64,000 nucleotides of DNA from JAFNGF01 sp964567045 (GCA_964567045.1 CAZMLE010000006.1:41437-105436), one strand, 5' to 3'. Positions 49,539-59,012 are shown, counted from the stretch's first letter. Notes: generated by a model not told the origin, from the letters alone. Translations and numbers: made by a program.

Positions 49539-51233
49539 ATGCGCAGGTCGATCCTATTACTGACGGTGAGTCTAATTGTTCCCGTGCACGTTTCAGCCGC
49601 GCAAGCCGCGCCGGAGTATCGGCGGCTGCCGGTAAAAGAATACGTTGACAAGATGAAGGCCGGATGGATCGGGCAAATGGCCGGCGTAGGCTGGGGTGGG
49701 CCAACTGAATTCCGCTGGACGGGTCAAATCATACCCGAACCAAACATGCCGAAATGGCGGCCGGAGATGATCAACCAGTTCAACCAGGATGATATCTACG
49801 TGGAGATGACGTTTTTGCACACGTTAGAGCAATACGGCCTTGATTGCTCGATCCGCCAGGCGGGCATAGATTTTGCCAATAGCGGCTATCCGCTCTGGCA
49901 CGCCAACAACGCCGGTCGCACTAATCTGCGAGCCGGTATCGCTCCGCCCGATTCAGGCCATCCCGAATTTAACAAACACGCCGACGACATTGATTACCAA
50001 ATCGAGGCGGATTACGCAGGCTTGATCGCTCCGGGCCTGCCCAATATCGCCATAGAACTCGGCGAAAAATTCGGCCGCCTGATGAACTACGGCGACGGCC
50101 TCTACGGCGGCCAGTTCGTGGGCGGAATGTACGCCGAGGCTTTCTTTACCGATGACATGGAAGAAATTGTCCGTGCCGGACTTCAGTGCATCCCGGCAAA
50201 AAGTCAATACGCCGAATGTATCCGCGACCTGCTGGCCTGGTACAAACAGAATCCTGACGACTGGCAAAAAACCTGGAACCTCGTGGAACAGAAATACCAC
50301 CAGGACCCCAAGTACACGCACGGCCTGTGCAGCGGTCCGGGCGGAAAGGATGCCGGCAGCATCGACGCGAAGCTCAACGGCGCATACATTGTGCTGGGCC
50401 TGCTCTACGGCAAGGGCGATCCGGATAAAACAATCATCATCTCGACCCGCTGCGGTCAGGACTCCGACTGCAACCCGGCGAACTCAGGCGGCATACTTTT
50501 TACAACCATCGGTTACCAAAAGCTGCCGGATAGATTCAAATCCGCCCTGAATCCGGAGGGCAAATTCAGCCACACACCATACAATTTCCCGGCATTGGTG
50601 AAAGTCTGCGAAAAACTTGTCCGCGAGGCTGTCAAACGCGCCGGCGGCCGCATAGAAAAGGACGCCAGCGGCCAAGAAGTCTTCGCTATCCCGGTTGTTC
50701 CGGCTCGTCCAAGTAAGCTCGAACCGTGTTGGGAGCCTGGCCCAATTGCCAACAGCCGATTCACGCAAGAGGAGATGGCTAAGATTACCGCCATAGCTGG
50801 GAAGGACCTTTCCGAGGCGGTCGCCAAATTCGCGCCGGGCTGGAAAGTGACAAAATGCGGCCAGGATATGGACCCAGGACTTTACGATGAGGTTCGCGGC
50901 AAAAGCAATGTCCTGGTGACGCATCCGCTGGACCGCAATACCGGCTGCGTGCTTTCGAAAACGGTCAAAATCCCCGAAGGCAAAACGACAAAGCTCGAAT
51001 TGGTCATCGGCCATCACCCGGATGGCGACTGGAATTTGATTGTCAAAGCCGATAGCAAAGAGCTTCTGAACACACCTGTCGGCAAAGAAACGGCCAGGGA
51101 CGGCTGGATACCGGCATCGGTTGACTTGACGCCTTATGCGGGCAAAGAGGTAAAGCTGGAACTGATTAACCAGCCAAGCGGCTGGGCTTATGAGGCAGGC
51201 TACTGGGCCGAGATCAAACTTACAAGTCAGTAG
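49539..51233 (+). CDS. Secreted ADP-ribosylglycohydrolase-family protein
   Basis: A 564-residue protein with a signal peptide (ILLLTVSLIVPVHVSAAQA). The ADP-ribosylglycohydrolase fold is suggested by MAGVGWGGPTEFRW, QDDIYVEM (usual DDT-x-M site), and STRCGQDSDCNPANSGG (usual GGDTDT site). The C-terminal 130 residues form a beta domain that probably binds sugar. In secreted members the true substrate may be a glycoside rather than ADP-ribose. AAGGAG 7 bases before the ATG. Last gene of the cluster. Confidence 0.83.
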   Translation: MRRSILLLTVSLIVPVHVSAAQAAPEYRRLPVKEYVDKMKAGWIGQMAGVGWGGPTEFRWTGQIIPEPNMPKWRPEMINQFNQDDIYVEMTFLHTLEQYGLDCSIRQAGIDFANSGYPLWHANNAGRTNLRAGIAPPDSGHPEFNKHADDIDYQIEADYAGLIAPGLPNIAIELGEKFGRLMNYGDGLYGGQFVGGMYAEAFFTDDMEEIVRAGLQCIPAKSQYAECIRDLLAWYKQNPDDWQKTWNLVEQKYHQDPKYTHGLCSGPGGKDAGSIDAKLNGAYIVLGLLYGKGDPDKTIIISTRCGQDSDCNPANSGGILFTTIGYQKLPDRFKSALNPEGKFSHTPYNFPALVKVCEKLVREAVKRAGGRIEKDASGQEVFAIPVVPARPSKLEPCWEPGPIANSRFTQEEMAKITAIAGKDLSEAVAKFAPGWKVTKCGQDMDPGLYDEVRGKSNVLVTHPLDRNTGCVLSKTVKIPEGKTTKLELVIGHHPDGDWNLIVKADSKELLNTPVGKETARDGWIPASVDLTPYAGKEVKLELINQPSGWAYEAGYWAEIKLTSQ

Positions 51234-51245
51234 CTAAGATTGGTG

Positions 51246-52106
51246 TCACTGACTCAGAACTGCCGTTATGGTAAGGGCGTTGAAAAGTGCGTGGATGAAG
51301 ATTGGGCGAAACAAAGAGCCGGTCTTTTCATACGCATAGCCCAAACATGCTCCCAATAATAGTAGTGCCGGCCAATGTGCGGGATTCTCGTGTGCCATCG
51401 CGAATATGATAGAACTTATCGCGATTGCCTGCCACGCTGGGCTGATCCCCGCGAAAACGGGGACTCGAAATGTTAAACCCGCCAGATACGAGCGCACCAT
51501 TGTTTGAAACAGCCCTCGAAACAACGTTTCTTCCAGCAGCGGCGCACAGACCGTGGCAACGACAATAACCAGAATCCGCAATGGCAATTGCGAATAGCCT
51601 TGTATTAGCTCAAGCTGGGTATGCTGTTCGATCTGGTATTGCGGCCCCCATATAAGTCGGCCAAGATACGTGGTGAGTATTATCGCCGCCAGCAGCAGCG
51701 GCCAAACGGCCAACAGCAACGCCGGTGCGGCGAAAAAATCTCTGTGGATTCTTCTTAGGCTCAGGCCGAAGCCCTTCAATCGGCGGGCAAAACTTGCCCT
51801 GGCCAAAAAGACAATCACTACTATTGTTACCACCGCACCGATGCCGAGGACCAAATTATCCGCAAAAGCACCCTGCCAGCCCTGCGGAGCGTCCAGCAGC
51901 GTTCTGCTCAGCGATACTGCCAGCGAGACCCCCACAAACCAGACAAATAGCGGCACAAAGGGCAGATAAAAAGGCATATTATTGCGACGAGACGGACAAT
52001 CGCTTAAAGCATTTCTGCCCAAAGATGTTCGCAGCAGCCAGGCACCAAACAATAATATCCCGGCCCCACAGGCAAGATTTTCCACTGTTATGTAGTCGTT
52101 CAGCAT
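51246..52106 (-). CDS. CPBP-family intramembrane metalloprotease
   Basis: A 286-residue integral membrane protein with about seven or eight hydrophobic segments. The CPBP (Abi/CAAX-protease) motifs are seen: EETLFRGLFQ (motif 1), FAMAHENPAHWP (motif 2), and FIHALFNALT (motif 3). It may process prenylated or other membrane substrates, or bacteriocin-immunity type functions; not known here. It converges on the ADP-ribosylglycohydrolase-like gene, with 12 bp between stops. Confidence 0.87.
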   Translation of the reverse strand: MLNDYITVENLACGAGILLFGAWLLRTSLGRNALSDCPSRRNNMPFYLPFVPLFVWFVGVSLAVSLSRTLLDAPQGWQGAFADNLVLGIGAVVTIVVIVFLARASFARRLKGFGLSLRRIHRDFFAAPALLLAVWPLLLAAIILTTYLGRLIWGPQYQIEQHTQLELIQGYSQLPLRILVIVVATVCAPLLEETLFRGLFQTMVRSYLAGLTFRVPVFAGISPAWQAIAISSIIFAMAHENPAHWPALLLLGACLGYAYEKTGSLFRPIFIHALFNALTITAVLSQ

Positions 52107-52148
52107 TGACTATTTGCTATTGACTATTTACGATTTCTTCAGTTGAAA

Positions 52149-52221
52149 TCGGACAGGATTTACAGGATAAAGCCAGATTAAAACAAACAAATCCTGTTAA
52201 TCCTGTTAATCCCGTCTAAAA
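52149..52221. repeat. 'GACAGGAT' element upstream of murA
   Basis: GGACAGGATTTACAGGATAA ... TCCTGTTAATCCCGTC, flanked by A/T-rich runs of ttgactattta / gtaaattgtaaa units (52106-52130 and 52233-52268). Fills most of the 166-bp gap between the CPBP and murA genes. Confidence 0.8.
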
Positions 52222-52272
52222 TAACCAGAGTTGACAATAGTAAATTGTAAATTGTAAATAGTAAATCAGTTT

Positions 52273-53541
52273 ATGGACGTATTTCGCATTGAAGGACCTG
52301 TTCGGCTTTCCGGCGAAGTCAGCATAAAAGCCGCAAAGAACGCCTGCCTGCCGATAATGGCTGCCGCGATATTAGCCGGCGGCGAATCTACACTTCATCC
52401 GGCGCCCAATCTTTCCGACATTTCGCTTTTCAGCCTGTTGCTGGACCAGTTAGGCTGCCAGGTCAAGCACGGTCCGGATGAGCGTTTGAGCATAGATGCC
52501 ACGGTGGTCGACAATCCGGTAGGCGATTATGAAATTGTGCGCAAGATGCGAGCCAGTATTTGCATACTCGGCCCGCTGCTTGCCCGTTGCGGTCGGGCGG
52601 AGGTTTCGATGCCGGGCGGCTGCGCAATCGGCGACAGGCCCGTCAACCTTCATTTATTAGGCCTGTGCCAGCTCGGTGCAAAGATCCATCTTAAAAACGG
52701 GTACATCGTCGCCGAAGCACCAAAGGGTTTATCCGGCAGCGACATCTTCCTGGGCGGCCCCTTCGGCTCGACCGTCCTGGGAACCGCAAATGTCCTGATG
52801 GCAGCCACACTCGCAAAGGGGCGAACTACCATCGAATCCGCCGCCTGCGAGCCGGAAATTGCTAATTTGGCAGATAGTCTTAATAAAATGGGCGCCAGGA
52901 TAAGTGGGATTGGCTCGCCTCGACTAACCATTGAAGGGGTCAAGCAGTTGCACCCGGCTGAATTCCAGATAATCCCAGATAGAATCGAGGCGGGAACTTT
53001 CATGGTTGCTGCCGCCATAACGCAAGGCGAGCTGCAACTGCGGCATTGCAGGGGAGACCATCTGATGGCGGTCATTGACAGGTTGAGAGGTATCGGCGTA
53101 ACCGTCGAGCCGACAACCAATGGTTATGTCGTTGCCGGCAACGGGCCGATTAAGCCTGCCGACGTTACTACCCAGCCTTATCCGGGTTTTCCAACCGACT
53201 TGCAGGCTCAATTCATGGCCCTTTTGGCTCTTGCCGAGGGTAATAGCATTATTGTTGAGAAGATCTTCCCGGACAGATTTATGCACGTTGCTGAGCTGAA
53301 TCGAATGGCTGCCGACCTGCGCAAGGAAGGCCCCGCCGTCGTCGTTGCGGGCGTAAAGAAGTTGATAGCCGCCCCCGTTATGGCGTCGGATTTACGGGCA
53401 TCGGCTGCGTTGGTTTTGGCCGGCCTGGCCGCCGAAGGAACCACCACCGTCAACAGGGTTTATCACATCGACCGCGGTTATGAAAGAATCGAAGAGAGAC
53501 TCAATCCGGTCGGAGCAAAAATCACGAGGGAACAAGCATAG
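52273..53541 (+). CDS. murA: UDP-N-acetylglucosamine 1-carboxyvinyltransferase
   Basis: A 422-residue cytoplasmic enzyme for the first committed step of peptidoglycan synthesis, transferring enolpyruvate from PEP to UDP-GlcNAc. Seen: the N-terminal SIKAAKNACLPIMAAAIL with KN, the active-site loop EVSMPGGCAIGDRPV with the catalytic (fosfomycin-sensitive) Cys, and DLRASAALVLAGLAAEG. Typical length. The ribosome binding site is weak, and the gene is preceded by A/T-rich repeats. A Cys rather than Asp in the loop predicts fosfomycin sensitivity. Confidence 0.97.
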   Translation: MDVFRIEGPVRLSGEVSIKAAKNACLPIMAAAILAGGESTLHPAPNLSDISLFSLLLDQLGCQVKHGPDERLSIDATVVDNPVGDYEIVRKMRASICILGPLLARCGRAEVSMPGGCAIGDRPVNLHLLGLCQLGAKIHLKNGYIVAEAPKGLSGSDIFLGGPFGSTVLGTANVLMAATLAKGRTTIESAACEPEIANLADSLNKMGARISGIGSPRLTIEGVKQLHPAEFQIIPDRIEAGTFMVAAAITQGELQLRHCRGDHLMAVIDRLRGIGVTVEPTTNGYVVAGNGPIKPADVTTQPYPGFPTDLQAQFMALLALAEGNSIIVEKIFPDRFMHVAELNRMAADLRKEGPAVVVAGVKKLIAAPVMASDLRASAALVLAGLAAEGTTTVNRVYHIDRGYERIEERLNPVGAKITREQA

Positions 53542-53641
53542 TGCTTGCTTTTAAGCCGATTACGGTTATTTTTGCATTGAATTACGGCAAGAAAGGCCGG
53601 CGGTGGTGTATTGAAACAACGTAGCATACCAGGAGTTGCAC

Positions 53642-54526
53642 ATGGGACGTGCGGTTTCTCGAATCTTCGTGAACGGAACGGATCAAAAGGAAAAGTGGCT
53701 TTTGGATGTTGGGTTCGGGCCCAGAGCAAGAAGAAAGCTTATCGTATTCGGGTGGTACGGCGGAAAGTTCAACCATTTAGATTGGTTGCTTCCTCTTTTG
53801 CCAGACTGCCACCATTATTGTGAGTCTTTTGCGGGATCTGCCGCCGTTCTGCTAAACCGCCAGCCGTCTCCCGTAGAAACATACAATGACATTGATGGAG
53901 AGGTCGCAAACTTTTTTAGAGTCCTCCGCGACCAACCGGAGGACCTTATGCGCGCAATAGCTTTAACGCCGTTCTCTCGAGAGGAGTTTTACATCGCTGT
54001 CTGCGAACCAACAGCAGGACTTTCCCCGCTGGAGCGTGCAAGGCGTTTTTTTGTCAGGGCAAGACAAGCTCGAACAGGTTTGGCCCAAACAGCATCCTTG
54101 GGACGCTGGGCCAACTGCAAAACAACCAGCCGCCGTGGCATGTCAGGCGTCGTTTCCAGATGGCTTGGAAGCATAGAGGGTTTGTCGCAAGTCGCTGAGC
54201 GTTTGTTGAGAGTACAGATAGAAAACCGACCGGCCCTGGAGGTTATATCGCTCTACGATGCGCCAGATACGCTGTTTTACTGTGACCCCCCGTATCCACA
54301 TCAGGTCAGAGGCGACACCAAGGCGTATGGATTCGAGATGAGCAATGCCGACCATGTTGGCCTTGCGAGAAATCTCAAATCTATTAGGGGCAAGGCAGCC
54401 GTTTCAGGTTATCGGTGCGACCTGATGGATACCCTGTATAGGGGCTGGCGACGGTATGATGCTCGAACAAAGAATTGTCATTCGATCAAGAAACCCCGGC
54501 AGGAAGCACTTTGGATGAACTACTGA
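53642..54526 (+). CDS. DNA adenine methylase (D12 class), modification partner of a type II RM system
   Basis: A 294-residue N6-adenine methyltransferase of the D12 (Dam) type. Seen: IVFGWYGGKFNHL and CESFAGSAAVLLN (AdoMet-binding), YNDIDGEVANFF, and the catalytic FYCDPPYPH. It lies 13 bp upstream of a SacI-family endonuclease, so it should protect the host at the same site. If the site is GAGCTC like SacI, the adenine would be methylated; this is inferred. The ATG at 53642 follows AGGAG with 6 bases. The N-terminal 30 residues before FGWYGGK are not usual for D12 enzymes. Confidence 0.88.
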   Translation: MGRAVSRIFVNGTDQKEKWLLDVGFGPRARRKLIVFGWYGGKFNHLDWLLPLLPDCHHYCESFAGSAAVLLNRQPSPVETYNDIDGEVANFFRVLRDQPEDLMRAIALTPFSREEFYIAVCEPTAGLSPLERARRFFVRARQARTGLAQTASLGRWANCKTTSRRGMSGVVSRWLGSIEGLSQVAERLLRVQIENRPALEVISLYDAPDTLFYCDPPYPHQVRGDTKAYGFEMSNADHVGLARNLKSIRGKAAVSGYRCDLMDTLYRGWRRYDARTKNCHSIKKPRQEALWMNY

Positions 54527-54539
54527 CCGGAAAGGTAGC

Positions 54540-55631
54540 ATGGCAAGTATCGATCACTCGCAGGCTGAGCGACTTCTTGAGGATACTTTTAGAGAATGTG
54601 AAGAGCGCTTCATCGCTTGGAGCAGGCCATCAATTGATGAGCGTTTGGCTAAGTCGTACGATGTGCTATTTGCTTCCGCAACCCAGGCCTATCGGGAGGT
54701 GCTGCTCGGCTGCATAATTGTACGCTTGCTCGACGCTTCGGTTAACGTCCGTCTGCCTTATGCCAAACTGGGCGACCGCGCCTATAGCGGACGGGCATTA
54801 GATGAAAGCGTAATTAACCCTTTTCTCAGGCGTAAGAAAGTGCCCTGCTCTAAAGGACCTTTCTTGAGTGTCTTTCGAAGATCTGTCCGGTTTGATTACT
54901 CTACCCGAACAGGTTTACGAGATAAAGCTGGATATGATGCTTTTCTCAGAGTAGTCGAATTCATTGAAATGGCCAGCCCTAACGGCCTTGCTGAAACCCT
55001 CAAGTACCATTTGCATCGCTTCATACAATTGAGGGAATCTTCTCATATCGAGATACAGCGTCTGAAGCGCATCAGTCTTGTTCAGTGCGAGTATCTGATC
55101 GGACAATTGCTGAAAATGCCCAGCGGCGGGCGTTTCCCGGTATTCTTGATTGTGTCGGCATTCCAGGCAATCAAAGATGTGTATTGTCTCGATTGGGAGA
55201 TTGAATTTCATGGCATAAATGTTGCTGATAAAGCCTCCGGTGCGAGTGGAGACGTAACCATACGGTCAAAAGGAAACATTTTCTTGGCTTCTGAAATCAC
55301 TGAGCGAATAGTTGACCGAGAAAGGGTTGTTGCCACATTCGATACAAAGATCGCACCCAAATCAATCGAAGACTATCTATTCCTGGTGTTGGAAAAGTCA
55401 CAAGACCCGGCCGTGCTTGAACAGGCAAAGAAATACTTTGCACAGGGCCACGAAGTGAATTTCCTGGAAATCAAGAACTGGATGGTAAGCATGCTGTCAA
55501 TTCTTGGGTCTCATGGGCGGTCTGTCTTCTTGAACCGGCTGGCTGACTATCTCGATAATGTGGACATACCAAAGGTACTTAAGGTTACCTGGAACGACAC
55601 AATGCAACGCATAGCAGCCGGGGATATTTAG
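54540..55631 (+). CDS. SacI-family type II restriction endonuclease
   Basis: A 363-residue protein matching my memory of the RE_SacI family: AYREVLLGCIIVRLLDASVN, then AYSGRALDESVINPFL, CSKGPFLSVFRRSVRFD, and TRTGLRDKAGYDAFL. SacI cuts GAGCTC; the site here is not proven. A candidate catalytic region lies around EIEFHGINVADKASG and IFLASEITERIV (a D/E-x-K-like arrangement is not certain). AAGG 4 bases before the ATG. It is co-transcribed with the methylase gene. Codon use looks less GC-rich than neighbours, as expected for a mobile RM system. Confidence 0.8.
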   Translation: MASIDHSQAERLLEDTFRECEERFIAWSRPSIDERLAKSYDVLFASATQAYREVLLGCIIVRLLDASVNVRLPYAKLGDRAYSGRALDESVINPFLRRKKVPCSKGPFLSVFRRSVRFDYSTRTGLRDKAGYDAFLRVVEFIEMASPNGLAETLKYHLHRFIQLRESSHIEIQRLKRISLVQCEYLIGQLLKMPSGGRFPVFLIVSAFQAIKDVYCLDWEIEFHGINVADKASGASGDVTIRSKGNIFLASEITERIVDRERVVATFDTKIAPKSIEDYLFLVLEKSQDPAVLEQAKKYFAQGHEVNFLEIKNWMVSMLSILGSHGRSVFLNRLADYLDNVDIPKVLKVTWNDTMQRIAAGDI

Positions 55632-55699
55632 ACACTGCGCACGGAAGCGGCGGTTTTCCATCATCCGCAAGCATTTTTCATCCGATATTTGATATTCAC

Positions 55700-56668
55700 C
55701 TATCCCCGCCAAGGACGCTGCCTGTCGACCTTGCCGGATAGTATATTCCTGGCGATTATTACGTCCTCTCTAACCTGAAAATCAAACATTCCGGCGCAGA
55801 TAAAATCAGCGCCGTTCTGGTAGGCAAACTCAAAGCCCTCCTGCGGATGGATGGCTCCGGCAGCTAAAACCTTAAAGGCGATCCACGGCCTTTTTACGCT
55901 TTTCATAAACTCAACGGTCTTCTCGGGATTGGTGCACCAGATATTGTCGTGCTCCGGCTGCCTTTGGGCCGACCAATAATTGTGGCTATGCAAGGTCTTC
56001 ATATAAAAGTCAGGCTCTAAACCTGCCTTCTCGCACGCAACGGGCACAGCTAAGTTATGTCCCCCCACACCTGCAAGCACGCCATTTTCTTTAATACACC
56101 GAAGCGATTCACCCAGCAGATCAACACGCCCTTTTTCGACCAGAGTATCTGCGACGCCGCCCTGTATGTACGCGCCAACGGCTCCATTATCGACGGCTCT
56201 TTTTATGTCATCTTTGAAGTGTTGGAGGTCTTCTTTGCCCGGCTTGATTTGCGCAATCCATTGTATTTGGCCGCCTCGTTCATTCCAGTATTTGTCCAGA
56301 ATTCTAATGCAATGGTCGTCAAGTCTTAATATAGCGGTATTGATGCCGGTCTCTTCACATATAGCAAGAGTCTCGATGACCTTCTCATCTGTAAAATAAT
56401 GCTGCAACAGCGACGATACATAATCCAGGTCTCTACTGTGGGCAAAGCCGCTGATCAGATTGCCGCCACAGATAAGCCGGCTAATCTTCACCTTGCCAAT
56501 TTTGCCCATTGGCAGACCTTCGGTAGACTCTCTCGGCGTCGGCTCAGCCGGTTTTTTTGCCAATTCTGCCAATAACGCCTTTTCCTCCAGGCTCAGACCC
56601 AACAGGCCGGCTGTGGACCCGACAATGAAACGCTCTAAGAAGGTTCTGCGGTTCAAATCTGCGGACAT
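55700..56668 (-). CDS. TAT-exported aldo/keto reductase-like TIM-barrel protein
   Basis: A 322-residue protein with a twin-arginine signal (NRRTFLERFIVGSTAGLLGL). The body begins like an aldo/keto reductase (MGKIGKVKISRLICGGNLI) and continues as a TIM barrel (INTAILRLDDHCIRIL, VGAYIQGGVADTLVE, IAFKVLAAGAIHP). The catalytic Tyr of classic AKRs is not evident, so activity is uncertain. Such TAT-exported members are frequent in planctomycetes. The ATG at 56668 with AGGT upstream is chosen over one at 56689. The stop of the PH-domain gene lies 17 bp upstream. Confidence 0.78.
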   Translation of the reverse strand: MSADLNRRTFLERFIVGSTAGLLGLSLEEKALLAELAKKPAEPTPRESTEGLPMGKIGKVKISRLICGGNLISGFAHSRDLDYVSSLLQHYFTDEKVIETLAICEETGINTAILRLDDHCIRILDKYWNERGGQIQWIAQIKPGKEDLQHFKDDIKRAVDNGAVGAYIQGGVADTLVEKGRVDLLGESLRCIKENGVLAGVGGHNLAVPVACEKAGLEPDFYMKTLHSHNYWSAQRQPEHDNIWCTNPEKTVEFMKSVKRPWIAFKVLAAGAIHPQEGFEFAYQNGADFICAGMFDFQVREDVIIARNILSGKVDRQRPWRG

Positions 56669-56685
56669 AACGTACCTCGCTTCGA

Positions 56686-57267
56686 TCAATAGTTTTTGCT
56701 TTCCAGTGCTTTGCGGATAGCCACAAGCTCGTTCAACATGCGATCGAACACCTGCGTTTTATCCTGGTCGGTGATGGGCTGTCTGGGCTGGGAGAGGCCC
56801 GAGAGCGTGTAGGCTCTAATTTTTTCCATGATACTTTCCTTGACCTCTTCGAGGTTTCTCACCCCCAGCAGGCTGAGCTCTGCCTTTGCGGTCTGCTGCC
56901 CGCTGGCGCCTGCCGTTTGGATGTGAATTGTCCCGATGTCGAAAATCCGCTGGAGCGGCCCTTGGGTAATATCAAGATTCGTGACTTTGGTGAAGGGAAT
57001 GGTAATATACTTCTTCCAGAATACACCGCTCTTTCCCTTAATACACTCGTTGTTTATGACGTACTCCAAATTCGCGTAGAAGGCCGGTATCCATATAAGG
57101 ATAAGCACTACGACTATTGCCGATCCCACCAGCAAAAGGCCGAACACAATCGGCTGGACGAGCATAAGCAGCAGCCACGCTACAATGTCGATCACAAACC
57201 ATATTGACCAGCAGGTAAACCACAAAGTTTTCAGCTCTTTCTCCGGTTTCATCGCTATCGGTTCCAT
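56686..57267 (-). CDS. Bacterial PH-domain (YdbS/bPH2-type) membrane protein
   Basis: A 193-residue protein with two N-terminal membrane segments (about 18-38 and 42-64) and a bPH2 domain (about 68-150) with YVINNECIKGKSGVFWKKY, IPFTKVTNLDITQGPLQRIF and GTIHIQTAGASGQQ. A C-terminal helical tail follows. The family is common next to stomatin-like genes; function unknown. AAAGGGA 5 bases before the ATG. An in-frame ATG at 57252 is an alternative. Confidence 0.85.
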   Translation of the reverse strand: MEPIAMKPEKELKTLWFTCWSIWFVIDIVAWLLLMLVQPIVFGLLLVGSAIVVVLILIWIPAFYANLEYVINNECIKGKSGVFWKKYITIPFTKVTNLDITQGPLQRIFDIGTIHIQTAGASGQQTAKAELSLLGVRNLEEVKESIMEKIRAYTLSGLSQPRQPITDQDKTQVFDRMLNELVAIRKALESKNY

Positions 57268-57354
57268 TATAGTCCCTTTCAGATACCAGCCTATTTTGCT
57301 CGCTGCGGTATGGAATTATCCTCTGCTGTTAGCCTGCCAGATGGCTTTGTTGGG

Positions 57355-58296
57355 TCATTTGCTTTCAGCCGGTGGGATAAGCAGCTTCATGAGACTTCCA
57401 ACCTCGACCGGGAAAAGCACAACCGTGTTCGAAGGGCTGGCTCCAAGTCCATCGATAGTCTGGAGTGTGCGCAATTGTATCGCCAAGGTATTTTCCTTCA
57501 TAATGCCAGCCGCCGCTGCCAGATTTACTGCGGCCAGCTTGTCACCTTCCGCCTTGGTTATCGTGGCGCGTTTCTCCCGCTCGGCAGAAGCCTGGCGGGA
57601 CATCACACGCTTAAGGTCCTCCGGCAGCTCGATATCCTGCAATCGGATCGAATCGACGTGCAACCCCCAGTCTTTGATTCGTTCTTCGACGTTTTCTCCT
57701 ATACGTGCCTGGATTTGCTGGCGCTCGGAGAGCAGATCATCCAGAGTTAGCCCGCCTACTACATCTCGCAGCGCCGCCTGAGAATACTGCGCAATAGCGA
57801 AACGAAAGTCCTGAATGCGAATCACCGCTTTTTCCGAGTCTTTAACCATGAAAAATAGTGCCCCGTCGATTTCTGCGGGCACGTTGTCGCGAGTGATTAC
57901 CTTCTGGTGCGGGATGTTAACTACCAGTATGCGGGTGTCGATGAATCGCACATACTCAATGATGGGGATAACGTAGAGAAGCCCCGGGCCGCGCACGGCC
58001 TGGAAATTCCCCAGCCGCAGCACCACACCGCGCTCCCACTGAGCGGCAACTCGCACGCCGCTAACGAAGATGCCCCAGAGAACCCCTACAATGGCTACAA
58101 TGACAACAATAACTATAGCCGTTTTCTCATCCCGTACTTTGGTGAACACCGCCCAGTACATCAGCAGCACAAAAATAGCCAGAGGCACCGAAGTCAACAT
58201 ACCCCGCAGAGCGCGGCCCAGTGAAATATGTTCGTCCGCGGGCTTTGCGTACTGCTTGGGCGATTCCGTTAGTTGATGTGATAATGCTGCTGCCAT
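57355..58296 (-). CDS. Slipin (stomatin/prohibitin-like SPFH protein)
   Basis: A 313-residue SPFH protein with one or two hydrophobic segments near the N-terminus (about 33-75), then WERGVVLRLGNFQAVRGPGL, IPIIEYVRFIDTRI, ALRDVVGGLTLDDLLSERQQ and SAEREKRATITKAEGDK (coiled coil), and a hydrophobic tail. Slipins organise membrane microdomains and often pair with NfeD-type proteases, which are not here; instead a PH-domain gene follows. AAGGAG precedes the ATG by 9 bases. Confidence 0.92.
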   Translation of the reverse strand: MAAALSHQLTESPKQYAKPADEHISLGRALRGMLTSVPLAIFVLLMYWAVFTKVRDEKTAIVIVVIVAIVGVLWGIFVSGVRVAAQWERGVVLRLGNFQAVRGPGLLYVIPIIEYVRFIDTRILVVNIPHQKVITRDNVPAEIDGALFFMVKDSEKAVIRIQDFRFAIAQYSQAALRDVVGGLTLDDLLSERQQIQARIGENVEERIKDWGLHVDSIRLQDIELPEDLKRVMSRQASAEREKRATITKAEGDKLAAVNLAAAAGIMKENTLAIQLRTLQTIDGLGASPSNTVVLFPVEVGSLMKLLIPPAESK

Positions 58297-58407
58297 AATC
58301 TTCCACTCCTTTACTTTTGTTGACTATATTTGTCTACAAACACTTTTAAGGACGTTTGATAAAACTCCACCGCGCTGGCAATATAATTGCTGCGCGCACG
58401 CGCGTAT

Positions 58408-58962
58408 CTACGTGCTGCCTTTAGCGGCGGCTGTGCGCTGCATCAGACCATATTTGTTTCCGCCAAGATAGTGCAATGTGTGAAACTTTTCCGGGATCCA
58501 TCTGCCGTCAAAGAAGTCTGCCTCAGCTTCTGCCCTGACGACCTGGCAAATCAGCAGATCATGCGTCTGCATCTTAAATATCTCGACCACTCGACATTCC
58601 AGATGCCCGGCACACTCTTTTATCAGGGGCGGCTCGACCGTTTTGGCAGGCACCGGCGTCAGCCCAGTTTCTTTGAACTTATCGTTATTTCTGCCCGACA
58701 CCTGCCCTACAAAATGGACTCGTTCCAGCAGCTCCCGGCCGGGCACGTTTATAACGAGCTGTCGGTTCTGCCTTATCAAGTCGTAGCTGTATCGCAGGTG
58801 ACTTATAGCCAGCAGTATCAGACAGGGCTCAGCGCTATTGACGGGCGTTTGCCAGCTAAAGGTCATAACGTTGGCCTTTTGCATTGTGCCGGAGGTCACC
58901 AGCACCACGCAGCCCGGCTCAACCAGCCATTTTGCCTTATTTAATTCAACTTCCCGCTTCAT
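58408..58962 (-). CDS. Flavin reductase-like domain protein (FMN-binding)
   Basis: A 184-residue protein of the flavin reductase/FMN-binding split-barrel family: VVLVTSGTMQKANVMTFSWQ, CLILLAISHLRYSYDLIRQN, FVINVPG-like LVINVPGRELL, GLTPVPAKTVEPPLIKECAG and HLECRVVEIFKMQTHDLLIC. It likely reduces or binds FMN. No clear ribosome binding site. The gap to the slipin gene (58297-58407) is empty by eye. Confidence 0.88.
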   Translation of the reverse strand: MKREVELNKAKWLVEPGCVVLVTSGTMQKANVMTFSWQTPVNSAEPCLILLAISHLRYSYDLIRQNRQLVINVPGRELLERVHFVGQVSGRNNDKFKETGLTPVPAKTVEPPLIKECAGHLECRVVEIFKMQTHDLLICQVVRAEAEADFFDGRWIPEKFHTLHYLGGNKYGLMQRTAAAKGST

Positions 58963-59012
58963 TTGTGTACGCTTTGCAGCGACCGGAGCATAAAAAGCTA
59001 GATAGTTTTGGC

